From assembly GCF_000428525.1 (NCBI RefSeq), contig NZ_AUAC01000002.1:806001-870000 (forward strand): a DNA stretch of 64,000 nucleotides, read 5' to 3'. Both the position numbers and the translations under genes were made by a program. How positions within the stretch are numbered: the stretch's first letter is position 1; every line of letters begins with the position of its first letter. A model generated the notes under the pieces. The model saw only the letters and a list, made by a program, of their open reading frames with translations, had not been told where the DNA came from and did no database searches. Shown piece after piece: positions 56,679 to 64,000 of this stretch. Origin of the DNA: Hellea balneolensis DSM 19091. Lineage in GTDB: Bacteria > Pseudomonadota > Alphaproteobacteria > Caulobacterales > Maricaulaceae.

Positions 56679-57877
56679 CTGGTAAGTGCTTCTTCTTGGA
56701 TAGTGTCGAGATAATCTTCTGCCAAATCGACTTTGAAGGACGACCATAGCAGCTGATGATCTGACATCTGGTTTTTAAACCGATAACGATTGAAATAGGC
56801 CCGCATTTGATCTCGACTGCGGGTCTTTTTCTTTATTTTGCCATTTACATAACCGTCTTTGACCACATCAATATAATGGTCGGCATCTTCGGGGCGGAAG
56901 ACAGATTTTCTAAAGTTAAAAGCATTACTGACGCGATGCTCTATACGCTCATCTTTTAAGCGGTGCGCGATTTGGTCGTAATAACCCACAGTTTTGCCCA
57001 AGGTCGTTGGCAGGTCTTTAATATTATCAGGGACTTTGAAACCGTTATCGAGCAAGGCCTTCATCGTCTCGTGCTCGGGTGAAACAATATTGAAATCACC
57101 GAGGAGTATGTAATTAGCCGCGCTCGGAACCGTATCCCAGCCCTTATCGCGCAGTCTTTTCTTTTCCTCGCGGCGCTCTTTATCTTGCCGCTTTTTGAAA
57201 AATTTGGCGAGTTCGGCAATTTCCGCGCGGCGCAGATCCATATAAGTGCCTTTAATCTCATCAAAGTCAGCCTCGGTCATATCGTCAGGTTTCTTGGGAT
57301 CATCGCCGAAATAAATATGCACGGTGCAGAGTTTAAATTGAAACCAACCGCATTGAAAACCAACTAAAAAAGGAGAACGCGCAAATTGTTGATGGCGGTC
57401 AAAGACATCAACGTGGTCTAGCTTTGCTGCGCCGACAATGGTCTGACCATCCGGCAACACAATCTCCCCTGCGAGGCGCGAGAAACGAACTTTGCCTTTC
57501 CGGTATAGGAAGGCCATACGCTCACTATTACCCAGTCCGTCACCTGAACTATCCGTAACGATATAATCCCATTCATCACCCAGATAGTCGTCCACCAAAT
57601 CTTCGAGTTGAGTCATGTCAGTTTTGACTTCTTGTACCGCAACCAAATCGAAATGATCTATAATTTCCGCAATGTAGAGCATAGCGTCAGTATTTCGCCA
57701 TGACGCACCACTACCTCCAAAATGCATTAAGTTCCATGTCGCAAGCCGTAGGTCATGTTCATCGGTCTGGTCACTAACTTCGGACTTTAATTGCTCACGC
57801 AGGGCTTTTAGCCGTTCGGCCACATGAACGCGGTGATCTTTATTATTGATCGTCCGTAACTTCCAATATTGTGCCAT
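56675..57877 (-). CDS. Endonuclease/exonuclease/phosphatase family protein
   Basis: A 400-aa member of the EEP (DNase I-like) superfamily. It has TWNLMHFGG (Asn), AVQEVKTD (metal-binding Glu), the central LLGDFNIVSP (Asp-x-Asn) and the final SDHQLLW (Asp-His pair). It has no visible signal peptide or membrane span, so it probably acts in the cytoplasm on nucleic acid or phosphoesters. Its stop overlaps that of the convergent clpB by 4 bp. Confidence 0.87.
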   Translation of the reverse strand: MAQYWKLRTINNKDHRVHVAERLKALREQLKSEVSDQTDEHDLRLATWNLMHFGGSGASWRNTDAMLYIAEIIDHFDLVAVQEVKTDMTQLEDLVDDYLGDEWDYIVTDSSGDGLGNSERMAFLYRKGKVRFSRLAGEIVLPDGQTIVGAAKLDHVDVFDRHQQFARSPFLVGFQCGWFQFKLCTVHIYFGDDPKKPDDMTEADFDEIKGTYMDLRRAEIAELAKFFKKRQDKERREEKKRLRDKGWDTVPSAANYILLGDFNIVSPEHETMKALLDNGFKVPDNIKDLPTTLGKTVGYYDQIAHRLKDERIEHRVSNAFNFRKSVFRPEDADHYIDVVKDGYVNGKIKKKTRSRDQMRAYFNRYRFKNQMSDHQLLWSSFKVDLAEDYLDTIQEEALTS

Positions 57878-57938
57878 AAACGCCCCCGCTTAAGTGAGCG
57901 CATCACATAACACACTTTAGACGTGAAAGATAGGTGCC

Positions 57939-58400
57939 CTAGCTACACAAATGCCCTTTAACGACCGCGCCGACCTTACCCATATCCAAACGTCCCGCAT
58001 AATCGCTCTTTAAGCGGCCCATGACTTTGCCCATATCTTTCAAGCCTGTCGCGCCGCTCTCTTCGATGACTTTGGCTACAGCGGCCTTCATATCCTCTTC
58101 TGAGAGCGGTTGAGGCATGAATTCTCGGACGATTTCAATTTCAGTTCGCTCACGCTCCGCGAGTTCAGGGCGGCCATTATCTTCATAGGTTTTGGCGCTT
58201 TCCTCGCGCTGTTTGACCATTTTTTGGAGTAGGCTGAGGATTTCGCTGTCCTCAATCCCTTTACAGCGATCTTCTGCGCGGGCGGCGATGTCACGATCTT
58301 TGATAGCGGCAGAGACTAATCGCAGTGTCGAAACACGGATTTTGTCTCCGGCCTTCATCGCTGTTTTTGTGCTCTCCATGATAGAATCACGTAAGGCCAT
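57939..58400 (-). CDS. GatB/YqeY domain-containing protein
   Basis: A 153-aa GatB/YqeY-like protein starting at MALRDSIMESTKTAMK (58400). The frame extends upstream, but homologues start here. Helical N-terminal part (TLRLVSAAIKDRDIAAR) and a C-terminal YqeY region ending around GKVMGRLKSDYAGRLDM resemble the tRNA-dependent amidotransferase B tail. The function in cells is poorly known; it may act on charged tRNA. It is divergent from carA, sharing about 220 bp of upstream DNA. Confidence 0.88.
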   Translation of the reverse strand: MALRDSIMESTKTAMKAGDKIRVSTLRLVSAAIKDRDIAARAEDRCKGIEDSEILSLLQKMVKQREESAKTYEDNGRPELAERERTEIEIVREFMPQPLSEEDMKAAVAKVIEESGATGLKDMGKVMGRLKSDYAGRLDMGKVGAVVKGHLCS

Positions 58401-58619
58401 ATGTTCGTCCCATAAGTTATGGCCGCAGCGATTATACGCTATTGGCCCGAAACAAACAGTCACCCCCGGGACTGTCGGTAAGGAATTAGACGTCTATAGA
58501 CGGAAAAAAGGCCTATTGCCAAGACTCTGTGCTATTTGCCTCTTGTATCCTTTATTGCCCTCGCTAAAAGACCGTTCAGCTATCCAACCGGCTTATTTAG
58601 AGAGCGAGGACGGGGATTT

Positions 58620-59798
58620 ATGACTGTGAAAACCGAAAATCAAGGCCTTAATGCCAAAGAAACACAGCTCGCCACTGGTGCACTGATTTTAGCCACAGGA
58701 GATGTCTTTTACGGTCAAGGCTGCGGTGCAATTGGCGAGGCTGTTGGCGAGGTTTGCTTTAATACAGCCATGACGGGCTATCAGGAAATTCTGACAGACC
58801 CCTCCTATACAGACCAGATTATATGCTTCACCTTTCCGCATATCGGCAATACTGGCACGAATAGCGAAGACGAGGAGGCTTCTACAAAACGCGCTGAGAA
58901 TGCGGCGCGTGGCGCGATATTTAAAGCGCCCATTACACCCTCCTCTAGCTGGCGTTCTGAAAATGAACTTGGTGATTGGCTGAAAACGCGCGGCATTATC
59001 GGGCTGTCAGGTATCGATACACGCGCGCTCACCGCCTTTATCCGTGATAATGGTATGCCCAATGGCGTGATTACTCATGCGCCTGACGGGAAGTTCGATA
59101 TAGATGCCCTCGCCGCCAAAGCGCGCGGTTGGAATGGTCTGGTCGGCGCGGACCTAGCCAAAGCTGTGGCAACAGAAGAAAGTTTCGACTGGCGCGAGGC
59201 TCGCTGGGTTTGGCCTGAAGGGTATGAAAATAAAGACGGCATCAAGTCGGTTGTGGTCATTGATTACGGCGTGAAACGGAACATTCTAAGAAATCTCGTC
59301 ACCGCAGGTATGAAAGTTACAGTCGTGCCGCCAACCACAGCGGCTGATGATATCCTCGCCCTTAATCCTGACGGCGTAGTCCTATCCAATGGCCCGGGTG
59401 ACCCTGCGGCAACGGGCGAATATGCGATACCAGTGATACAAAAGTTGGTCGCGGCAGATAAGCCTGTTCTCGGTATCTGCCTCGGCCATCAAATGCTGGC
59501 TCTGGCCCTCGGCGCGAAGACAGTGAAAATGGAACAAGGCCATCACGGCGCGAACCATCCTGTTAAAGACTACACGACCAATAAAGTCGAAATTGTCTCG
59601 ATGAATCACGGCTTTGCAGTGGATCAGAAAAGTCTGCCCGACACGGTTGAGGAAACCCATGTTAGCCTGTTTGACGGCTCTAATTGCGGCATCCGCCTGA
59701 AAGGCAAACCCGTCTTCTCCGTCCAACACCACCCTGAAGCCAGCCCCGGCCCGCAGGATAGTTTCTATCTGTTTGAGAGATTTGCTGACGCGCTTTAG
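58620..59798 (+). CDS. carA: Carbamoyl-phosphate synthase small chain
   Basis: Glutaminase subunit of carbamoyl-phosphate synthase for arginine and pyrimidine synthesis (392 aa from 58620; a longer frame from 58536 is unlikely). The N-terminal CPSase domain has [16 protein letters not shown]. The class I amidotransferase domain has the nucleophile in [14 protein letters not shown] and His in [10 protein letters not shown]. Its large-chain partner carB lies 2.8 kb downstream. The stop overlaps the convergent Doc toxin gene by 4 bp. Confidence 0.97.
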   Translation: MTVKTENQGLNAKETQLATGALILATGDVFYGQGCGAIGEAVGEVCFNTAMTGYQEILTDPSYTDQIICFTFPHIGNTGTNSEDEEASTKRAENAARGAIFKAPITPSSSWRSENELGDWLKTRGIIGLSGIDTRALTAFIRDNGMPNGVITHAPDGKFDIDALAAKARGWNGLVGADLAKAVATEESFDWREARWVWPEGYENKDGIKSVVVIDYGVKRNILRNLVTAGMKVTVVPPTTAADDILALNPDGVVLSNGPGDPAATGEYAIPVIQKLVAADKPVLGICLGHQMLALALGAKTVKMEQGHHGANHPVKDYTTNKVEIVSMNHGFAVDQKSLPDTVEETHVSLFDGSNCGIRLKGKPVFSVQHHPEASPGPQDSFYLFERFADAL

Positions 59799-60172
59799 AT
59801 TACGCGGGTATTTTCGCGCAACCATGCGTCGAGATTTTTGAAAGTGACATCATTCGCATCAAACAGGCCATAAATAAAATCTGTCGTCTGATCATCCGTG
59901 GCGCTACACTCAATCCCGTTTACGTCAAGAAACAGAAGCGTGACGTTAAGCGCCGTCCTTTTATTCCCATCAACAAAAGGATGGTTTTGCATAAAACTTT
60001 CCCACAGCGCGGCGGCTTCTTCGATTATATCTTTATAGTATCCTGTTTGCGGTCTAAAAAGCGCGGATTCAAGTTGACCCATATCGCGAATACCTGGCGC
60101 ACCGCCGAATAATCGTAACTGCATATCGTGCAAGGCCAGAACATCATCAATCTCCGGATACCATCGGCTCAT
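59795..60172 (-). CDS. Death-on-curing (Doc) type toxin
   Basis: A 125-aa toxin-like protein of the Fic/Doc superfamily. The core motif [10 protein letters not shown] (residues 64-73) has the His, Asp/Asn, Lys and Arg of the Doc active site; the characterised phage P1 Doc phosphorylates EF-Tu. The N-terminal region [13 protein letters not shown] is typical of the Doc subgroup. It overlaps its probable antitoxin gene by 4 bp (ATGA), and its stop overlaps the carA stop. Confidence 0.9.
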   Translation of the reverse strand: MSRWYPEIDDVLALHDMQLRLFGGAPGIRDMGQLESALFRPQTGYYKDIIEEAAALWESFMQNHPFVDGNKRTALNVTLLFLDVNGIECSATDDQTTDFIYGLFDANDVTFKNLDAWLRENTRVI

Positions 60173-60462
60173 TTTGCGAGGGCTTCAAAGGTTTTTGCAT
60201 ATTTCTTGAGAATCCGGTCTTGAGCCGCCTTAACCTCAGGCCGCATGACATAGCCTTGTTTCTCTTTGAGCATCATCTCGACCGCTTCTTCGAGGACAGA
60301 TTGAATCTGACGGCCTTCCGATTTAGCATATTCTCGCAATCGGCGGAGCAAATCCGCATCCATCTGCGTGGCAAATTTTTGGCGTTCATGTGCAAAAGGC
60401 ACAGCAGATTCTTTTGCCTGTTTTGCAGGTGTGGCAGTTTGTTTATAGTCACGATCAGTCAT
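60169..60462 (-). CDS. Antitoxin, ribbon-helix-helix-like, partner of Doc
   Basis: A 97-aa probable antitoxin. Residues about 30-66 (FATQMDADLLRRLREYAKSE, then GRQIQSVLEEAVEMML) have the strand-helix-helix layout of RHH DNA-binding domains. The C-terminal helix ([15 protein letters not shown]) should bind and neutralise the toxin. Canonical Doc partners are Phd proteins; an RHH-type partner is less usual. It precedes the toxin by a 4-bp overlap and has an inverted repeat in its promoter region. Confidence 0.8.
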   Translation of the reverse strand: MTDRDYKQTATPAKQAKESAVPFAHERQKFATQMDADLLRRLREYAKSEGRQIQSVLEEAVEMMLKEKQGYVMRPEVKAAQDRILKKYAKTFEALAK

Positions 60463-60504
60463 GGCATAATCCTTTCGGACTACATCTTAAAGTATAATAT
60501 CACC

Positions 60505-60530
60505 TTTTGTCAAGAATTATCATGACAAAA
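60505..60530. promoter_or_regulatory. Operator-like palindrome of the toxin-antitoxin operon
   Basis: TTTTGTCA, 10 bp, TGACAAAA: a perfect 8-bp dyad about 43-68 bp before the antitoxin start. On the minus strand the inner half provides a TTGACA hexamer, so an autorepressing antitoxin bound here would block polymerase. A good -10 at standard spacing is not obvious. Confidence 0.55.
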
Positions 60531-60541
60531 CTAGCTGTTAT

Positions 60542-61570
60542 CTAGTTAAGCCGCACAGATCCGCTGGCAATCAAGCTCTCAGAACCCGCTAAGATAGCCT
60601 CCCTCGCGGGTCGCGGCAGAACATGCGTCATCGTGCTGACATAGGCAGCATCCGCCTCGTGGAAAGTTCCAAGCTCCGCAAGCAGAGCTTTAACAGAGTC
60701 GTCAAACAACGCGATTATCCGCAATACAAAGCTCGGCATCTCGCCTTTTGGCAAGCCTTTTAAGTCAGGATATTCAGCCCTTAAAGTAGCTGCAATATCT
60801 TTGAACCAAAGCGATTCTCCTGTAGCAAATAATCTGCGTCCTCCCGCCTCTTTTGAAGTCATCGCAGCCACATGAATGGCGGCGCAATCGCGCACATCTA
60901 TCAAAGGCACGCCCACTTTGGGTACGCGGGGAAACTTTCCAATCATCATAGCCTTTAGCAGACCAAGCGACGCCCCTGCATTACCATAGGTATCAGGTCC
61001 GAATACGACCCCGGGACAAATCGTAGTAAGTTTTTCTTTAAGGCCTTGCGCCTCTACATAAGCCCAAGCAGATTTTTCCGCGCGCGTTTTAGAAATAGGA
61101 TAGGACGTCATGGGTTTCCAATCCGGATCCGACCAATCATCCTCGGTCAAAATCATTTTAGCGCCCTTACCCGGTTGCCCCATCATCGCGGCTATTGACG
61201 AGGTCAGTACAATGCGTTCTGCCCCCGCAGAAAAGCCGCGCTCCAAGACACGTTGTGCTCCGGCACGTGCCTCGGGGACCAAAGCCTCACGCTCTTTGGG
61301 GGCCTCATGTGGCAAGGGAGAGGCGATATGCTGAATATAGCGGCAATCTTTTACGGCATCTGCCCAACCCGTATCTGCGCCGAGATCAGCTTCGACAAGT
61401 TCTAGCCGCGAGACATCAGCGCCATTCGCCTCTAGCGCATCGACAATCTTTTGCCCTTTGACCTTGTTGCGTACCGTCCCCCGAACGGCATAGCCTTTGG
61501 CAAGCAATCGCTCTGCAACATGCGAGCCGATAAAGCCGGATACTCCTGTAACGAGGACGCGATCTGTCAT
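60542..61570 (-). CDS. NAD-dependent epimerase/reductase, DFR-like
   Basis: Extended SDR protein (342 aa) of the dihydroflavonol-4-reductase-like group. It has the Rossmann TGVSGFIGSHVAERLL at residues 8-23, YPISKTRAEKSAW with the catalytic Tyr and Lys at about 167-171, and the C-terminal domain of the family. The physiological substrate is unknown, possibly an aldehyde or a steroid-like compound. It ends 17 bp after the M48 peptidase gene starts its own run on the same strand, so both may be co-transcribed. Confidence 0.87.
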   Translation of the reverse strand: MTDRVLVTGVSGFIGSHVAERLLAKGYAVRGTVRNKVKGQKIVDALEANGADVSRLELVEADLGADTGWADAVKDCRYIQHIASPLPHEAPKEREALVPEARAGAQRVLERGFSAGAERIVLTSSIAAMMGQPGKGAKMILTEDDWSDPDWKPMTSYPISKTRAEKSAWAYVEAQGLKEKLTTICPGVVFGPDTYGNAGASLGLLKAMMIGKFPRVPKVGVPLIDVRDCAAIHVAAMTSKEAGGRRLFATGESLWFKDIAATLRAEYPDLKGLPKGEMPSFVLRIIALFDDSVKALLAELGTFHEADAAYVSTMTHVLPRPAREAILAGSESLIASGSVRLN

Positions 61571-61587
61571 AGAAATCCCTTTATGTG

Positions 61588-62448
61588 TTATCTGATTTTA
61601 TTCGGACAGGATTTATTATAAATCTCTATCGCCTCAGGCATCCGGTTTTTGAAATCATTGACGCGCGTTTCAGGTGATGGGTGAGTGGATTGAAATTCTG
61701 GAGGCGTTGCGCCGCCAGCCGCGCCCATACGCTCCCAAAGCTTTGGCGCTTCACGGGGGTCATAACAGGCCCGCGCCATCAGCACGAGACCAATATAATC
61801 CGCCTCGGATTCATGTTTGCGCGAAAACGGCAATGCAAAGCCATATTGGCTGATACCGCCAAAGACGCCCATAACCGCGCGCTGGGCCCCGATATCCATC
61901 CCCCCTGCACCCATCGACACACCTGCACCGACAATACGCTGCATATTTTGCTGCGCCATACGCTCTGCGCCATGATGAGCCAATGCGTGCGCGACTTCGT
62001 GGCCCATAACAACAGCCAGACCGTCTTCATTTTCGGCAATAGGAATAAGCCCCGTATAAACGGCAGTATAGCCCCCCGGCAGCGCAAAGGCATTAGCTTG
62101 CTCTGACTCAATAACATTGAATTGCCAGTCAAAGCCCGGATCAGAGTCTGACGCAGCTCTTGCAATGCGCACACCAATTTCACGAACAGCGTCAAGCACG
62201 GGTCCGCTTGTCACGAGGTTTTGGCGATTATCACTTAGGATTTGCTGATAACTTTGTAGTCCTAACTGCATTTCAGCCGCAGGTTTCATAGTTCTTAGCT
62301 GCTTACGACCTGTGTAAGGCACTGTTTTTTGATTGGCGAAATAATAAATCGCAGCGCCCACAGCAAACACCAACATGAGTTGCCAGCGAAAGCCCCCACG
62401 CCGTCTTCGTATTCCCCCTGTACGTCTATTCATCGTACGATAAACCAT
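61588..62448 (-). CDS. M48 family metallopeptidase
   Basis: Membrane-anchored zinc peptidase (286 aa). A basic N-terminus (RTGGIRRRRGG) is followed by one span near residues 22-38 and the active domain with HEVAH at 150-154 and a third ligand Glu in HESEADYIG (about 214). Members act in envelope protein quality control. The ATG at 62448 follows AGAGGGTG, a good ribosome site. It is divergent from carB and precedes the epimerase gene. Confidence 0.92.
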   Translation of the reverse strand: MVYRTMNRRTGGIRRRRGGFRWQLMLVFAVGAAIYYFANQKTVPYTGRKQLRTMKPAAEMQLGLQSYQQILSDNRQNLVTSGPVLDAVREIGVRIARAASDSDPGFDWQFNVIESEQANAFALPGGYTAVYTGLIPIAENEDGLAVVMGHEVAHALAHHGAERMAQQNMQRIVGAGVSMGAGGMDIGAQRAVMGVFGGISQYGFALPFSRKHESEADYIGLVLMARACYDPREAPKLWERMGAAGGATPPEFQSTHPSPETRVNDFKNRMPEAIEIYNKSCPNKIR

Positions 62449-62596
62449 GTTTCACCCTCTGGAATTTTCTTTAAGCATAACACAGATTCTTTGAGTGGGA
62501 ATAGTTGCATTTTCATCTCCAAAACTATAGGGGGGGACAATTTGGCTTTTCTGGCCAGATTCGAACATGTTTCGCAGCTATTTGAGGCCCTTTCGC

Positions 62597-64000
62597 ATGC
62601 CAAAAAGAACCGATATCCAATCAATTCTTATTATCGGGGCGGGGCCTATTGTTATTGGGCAAGCCTGCGAATTTGACTATTCAGGGGTCCAAGCGTGTAA
62701 AGCCCTGAAAGATGAAGGCTACCGCGTCATCCTCGTAAATTCCAACCCCGCCACAATTATGACTGATCCTGGCATGGCTGATGCGACCTATGTTGAGCCG
62801 ATAACCCCCGAAATCGTCGAAAAAATTATCGCGATTGAAAAACCTGATGCTCTGCTACCGACAATGGGCGGGCAGACAGCGCTCAATACGGCCTTAGCCC
62901 TTGAGCAAATGGGCGTTCTTGAAAAATACGGCGTCGAGATGATTGGCGCCAAAGCGGATGTGATTGACAAAGCTGAGAGCCGTGAGCGCTTTGCTGCGGC
63001 CATGACGAAAATCGGCCTTGAAAACCCGCGCGCCACAATTATCACAGCTCCGGTAGACGAGAATGGCGAGGCCAATATCGCTGAGGGTGTGGCTGAGGCC
63101 GTGCGTAAACTCCCTGAAACTGGGCTACCCGCCATTATCCGCCCCGCCTTTACGATGGGCGGAACAGGCGGCGGCGTCGCCTATAATCAAGAAGAGTTCG
63201 AAGAAATTGTCCGCTCAGGTTTGGCCGCCTCTCCTACGAATGAGGTTCTTGTCGATGAGAGCCTCTTAGGATGGAAAGAATATGAGATGGAGGTTGTTCG
63301 CGACAAAGCTGATAACTGCATTATCATCTGCGCAATTGAGAATATTGACCCTATGGGTGTGCATACTGGCGACTCCATCACTGTTGCCCCTGCCCTCACA
63401 CTGACGGATAAAGAATATCAAGTCATGCGGGACGCCTCTATTGCCGTGCTGCGCGAAATTGGTGTGGAGACGGGCGGCTCTAATGTGCAATTCGGGATGA
63501 ACCCCAAAGATGGCCGCATGGTCGTCATTGAAAAGAACCCGCGTGTATCCCGTTCATCGGCTCTGGCGTCCAAAGCTACAGGTTTTCCTATTGCTAAGAT
63601 CGCAGCGAAACTCGCCGTAGGTTACACATTGGACGAGCTGGACAATGATATCACAGGCGCAACACCTGCCGCCTTTGAACCGACGATTGACTATGTCGTC
63701 ACAAAAATCCCGCGCTTTGCTTTTGAAAAATTCCCGGGTGCAGAACCTGTATTAACGACCGCTATGCGCTCTGTGGGAGAAGCCATGGCCATTGGACGCA
63801 CATTTTCAGAAAGCCTGCAAAAAGCCCTACGCTCTCTTGAAACTGACCTGACAGGATTAAACGATATTATTCTCGATCCAGAAGGCACCATGTCTGAGGA
63901 CGAGCTTAAAAATGCCATGAAAGCACGGCTTTCCATCCTTGCGCCCGACCGGCTTTTAGTGATCGCGCAAGCTTTCCGCCAAGGCTTTAAACTTAAAAAG
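62597..64000 (+). CDS. carB: Carbamoyl-phosphate synthase large chain (5' part)
   Basis: First 468 codons of carB, cut by the right window edge. It begins [20 protein letters not shown] and shows the CPSase ATP-grasp N-terminal half: [40 protein letters not shown] and [20 protein letters not shown]. The protein makes carbamoyl phosphate with CarA. In many bacteria carA and carB are adjacent; here a toxin-antitoxin pair and two minus-strand genes separate them. Confidence 0.98.
   Translation, partial: MPKRTDIQSILIIGAGPIVIGQACEFDYSGVQACKALKDEGYRVILVNSNPATIMTDPGMADATYVEPITPEIVEKIIAIEKPDALLPTMGGQTALNTALALEQMGVLEKYGVEMIGAKADVIDKAESRERFAAAMTKIGLENPRATIITAPVDENGEANIAEGVAEAVRKLPETGLPAIIRPAFTMGGTGGGVAYNQEEFEEIVRSGLAASPTNEVLVDESLLGWKEYEMEVVRDKADNCIIICAIENIDPMGVHTGDSITVAPALTLTDKEYQVMRDASIAVLREIGVETGGSNVQFGMNPKDGRMVVIEKNPRVSRSSALASKATGFPIAKIAAKLAVGYTLDELDNDITGATPAAFEPTIDYVVTKIPRFAFEKFPGAEPVLTTAMRSVGEAMAIGRTFSESLQKALRSLETDLTGLNDIILDPEGTMSEDELKNAMKARLSILAPDRLLVIAQAFRQGFKLKK

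Noticed and set aside
60481-60541. A full consensus -35/-10 promoter for the toxin-antitoxin operon
   Set aside because: TTGACA is present, but the nearest TATACT is only 11 bp away and the box at 17 bp is weak, so only the operator was listed.
1-64000. CRISPR array, prophage, rRNA genes or complete insertion sequence
   Set aside because: No regularly spaced repeats, transposase, integrase, phage structural gene or rRNA sequence was seen in the window.

Overview
The window looks like a chromosome segment of a marine alphaproteobacterium of moderate GC content, most likely from the Maricaulales/Caulobacterales side (Hyphomonadaceae-, Hellea- or Litorimonas-like). The signs are the aa3-type cytochrome oxidase gene order with the tiny coxF gene, a heat-shock promoter of the Caulobacter type before clpB, a DnaG primase of the zinc-ligand-poor type, and the overall protein character. 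The genus placement is inference. No rRNA, CRISPR array, prophage or intact insertion sequence was seen. Genes are dense, with many 4-bp ATGA overlaps.

Layout. 0-14.6 kb: an alpha/beta hydrolase, then the cytochrome c oxidase genes on the minus strand. These are split in two: ctaC-ctaD-cyoE at 8.2-11.6 kb, and coxF-ctaG-ctaE-SURF1-GNAT at 0.9-4.2 kb. Between the halves lie an AT-rich TPR gene, a DUF885 peptidase-like lipoprotein and about 0.8 kb of non-coding DNA with nested inverted repeats. TldD and two minor genes follow. 14.6-19 kb: a possible small RNA, tRNA-Asn, and a four-gene metal-handling operon (ZrgA-like His-rich lipoprotein, DUF3299 lipoprotein, ABC ATPase, FtsX-type permease) behind a Zur-like palindrome. 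19-23 kb: an FAD monooxygenase, a TauE/SafE transporter, a LuxR-type regulator and a MarR-like regulator.

23-35 kb: radA-cvpA-purF-SDR, an alcohol dehydrogenase, a lipoprotein that closely resembles NDM-type subclass B1 metallo-beta-lactamases, two TIGR04282/TIGR04283-like glycosyltransferase genes, rnhB, uvrB and small genes. 35-43.4 kb: a GIY-YIG protein gene bracketed by three copies of a short palindromic repeat, a sterol-desaturase-like enzyme, glpD and glpK in divergent orientation, a CAT-anticodon tRNA, an acyl-CoA carboxylase beta subunit, TesB thioesterase, a SIMPL protein and a single-domain asparaginase. 43.4-53.1 kb: an M16 peptidase, an FAD/NAD oxidoreductase, DUF2161, an unknown gene, rpoD and dnaG. 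53.2-64 kb: a methyltransferase, clpB, an EEP-family protein, a YqeY-like gene, and carA and carB. The two car genes are separated by a Doc-type toxin-antitoxin module, an epimerase and an M48 peptidase. carB runs off the right edge.

Most genes are housekeeping: respiration, purine and pyrimidine synthesis, glycerol use, DNA repair and replication, and proteostasis. The accessory points most worth attention are the NDM-like lipoprotein, the GIY-YIG/palindrome locus, the Zur-like site before the zrg operon, the possible structured RNAs at 4.8 kb and 14.65 kb, and the Doc module between carA and carB.
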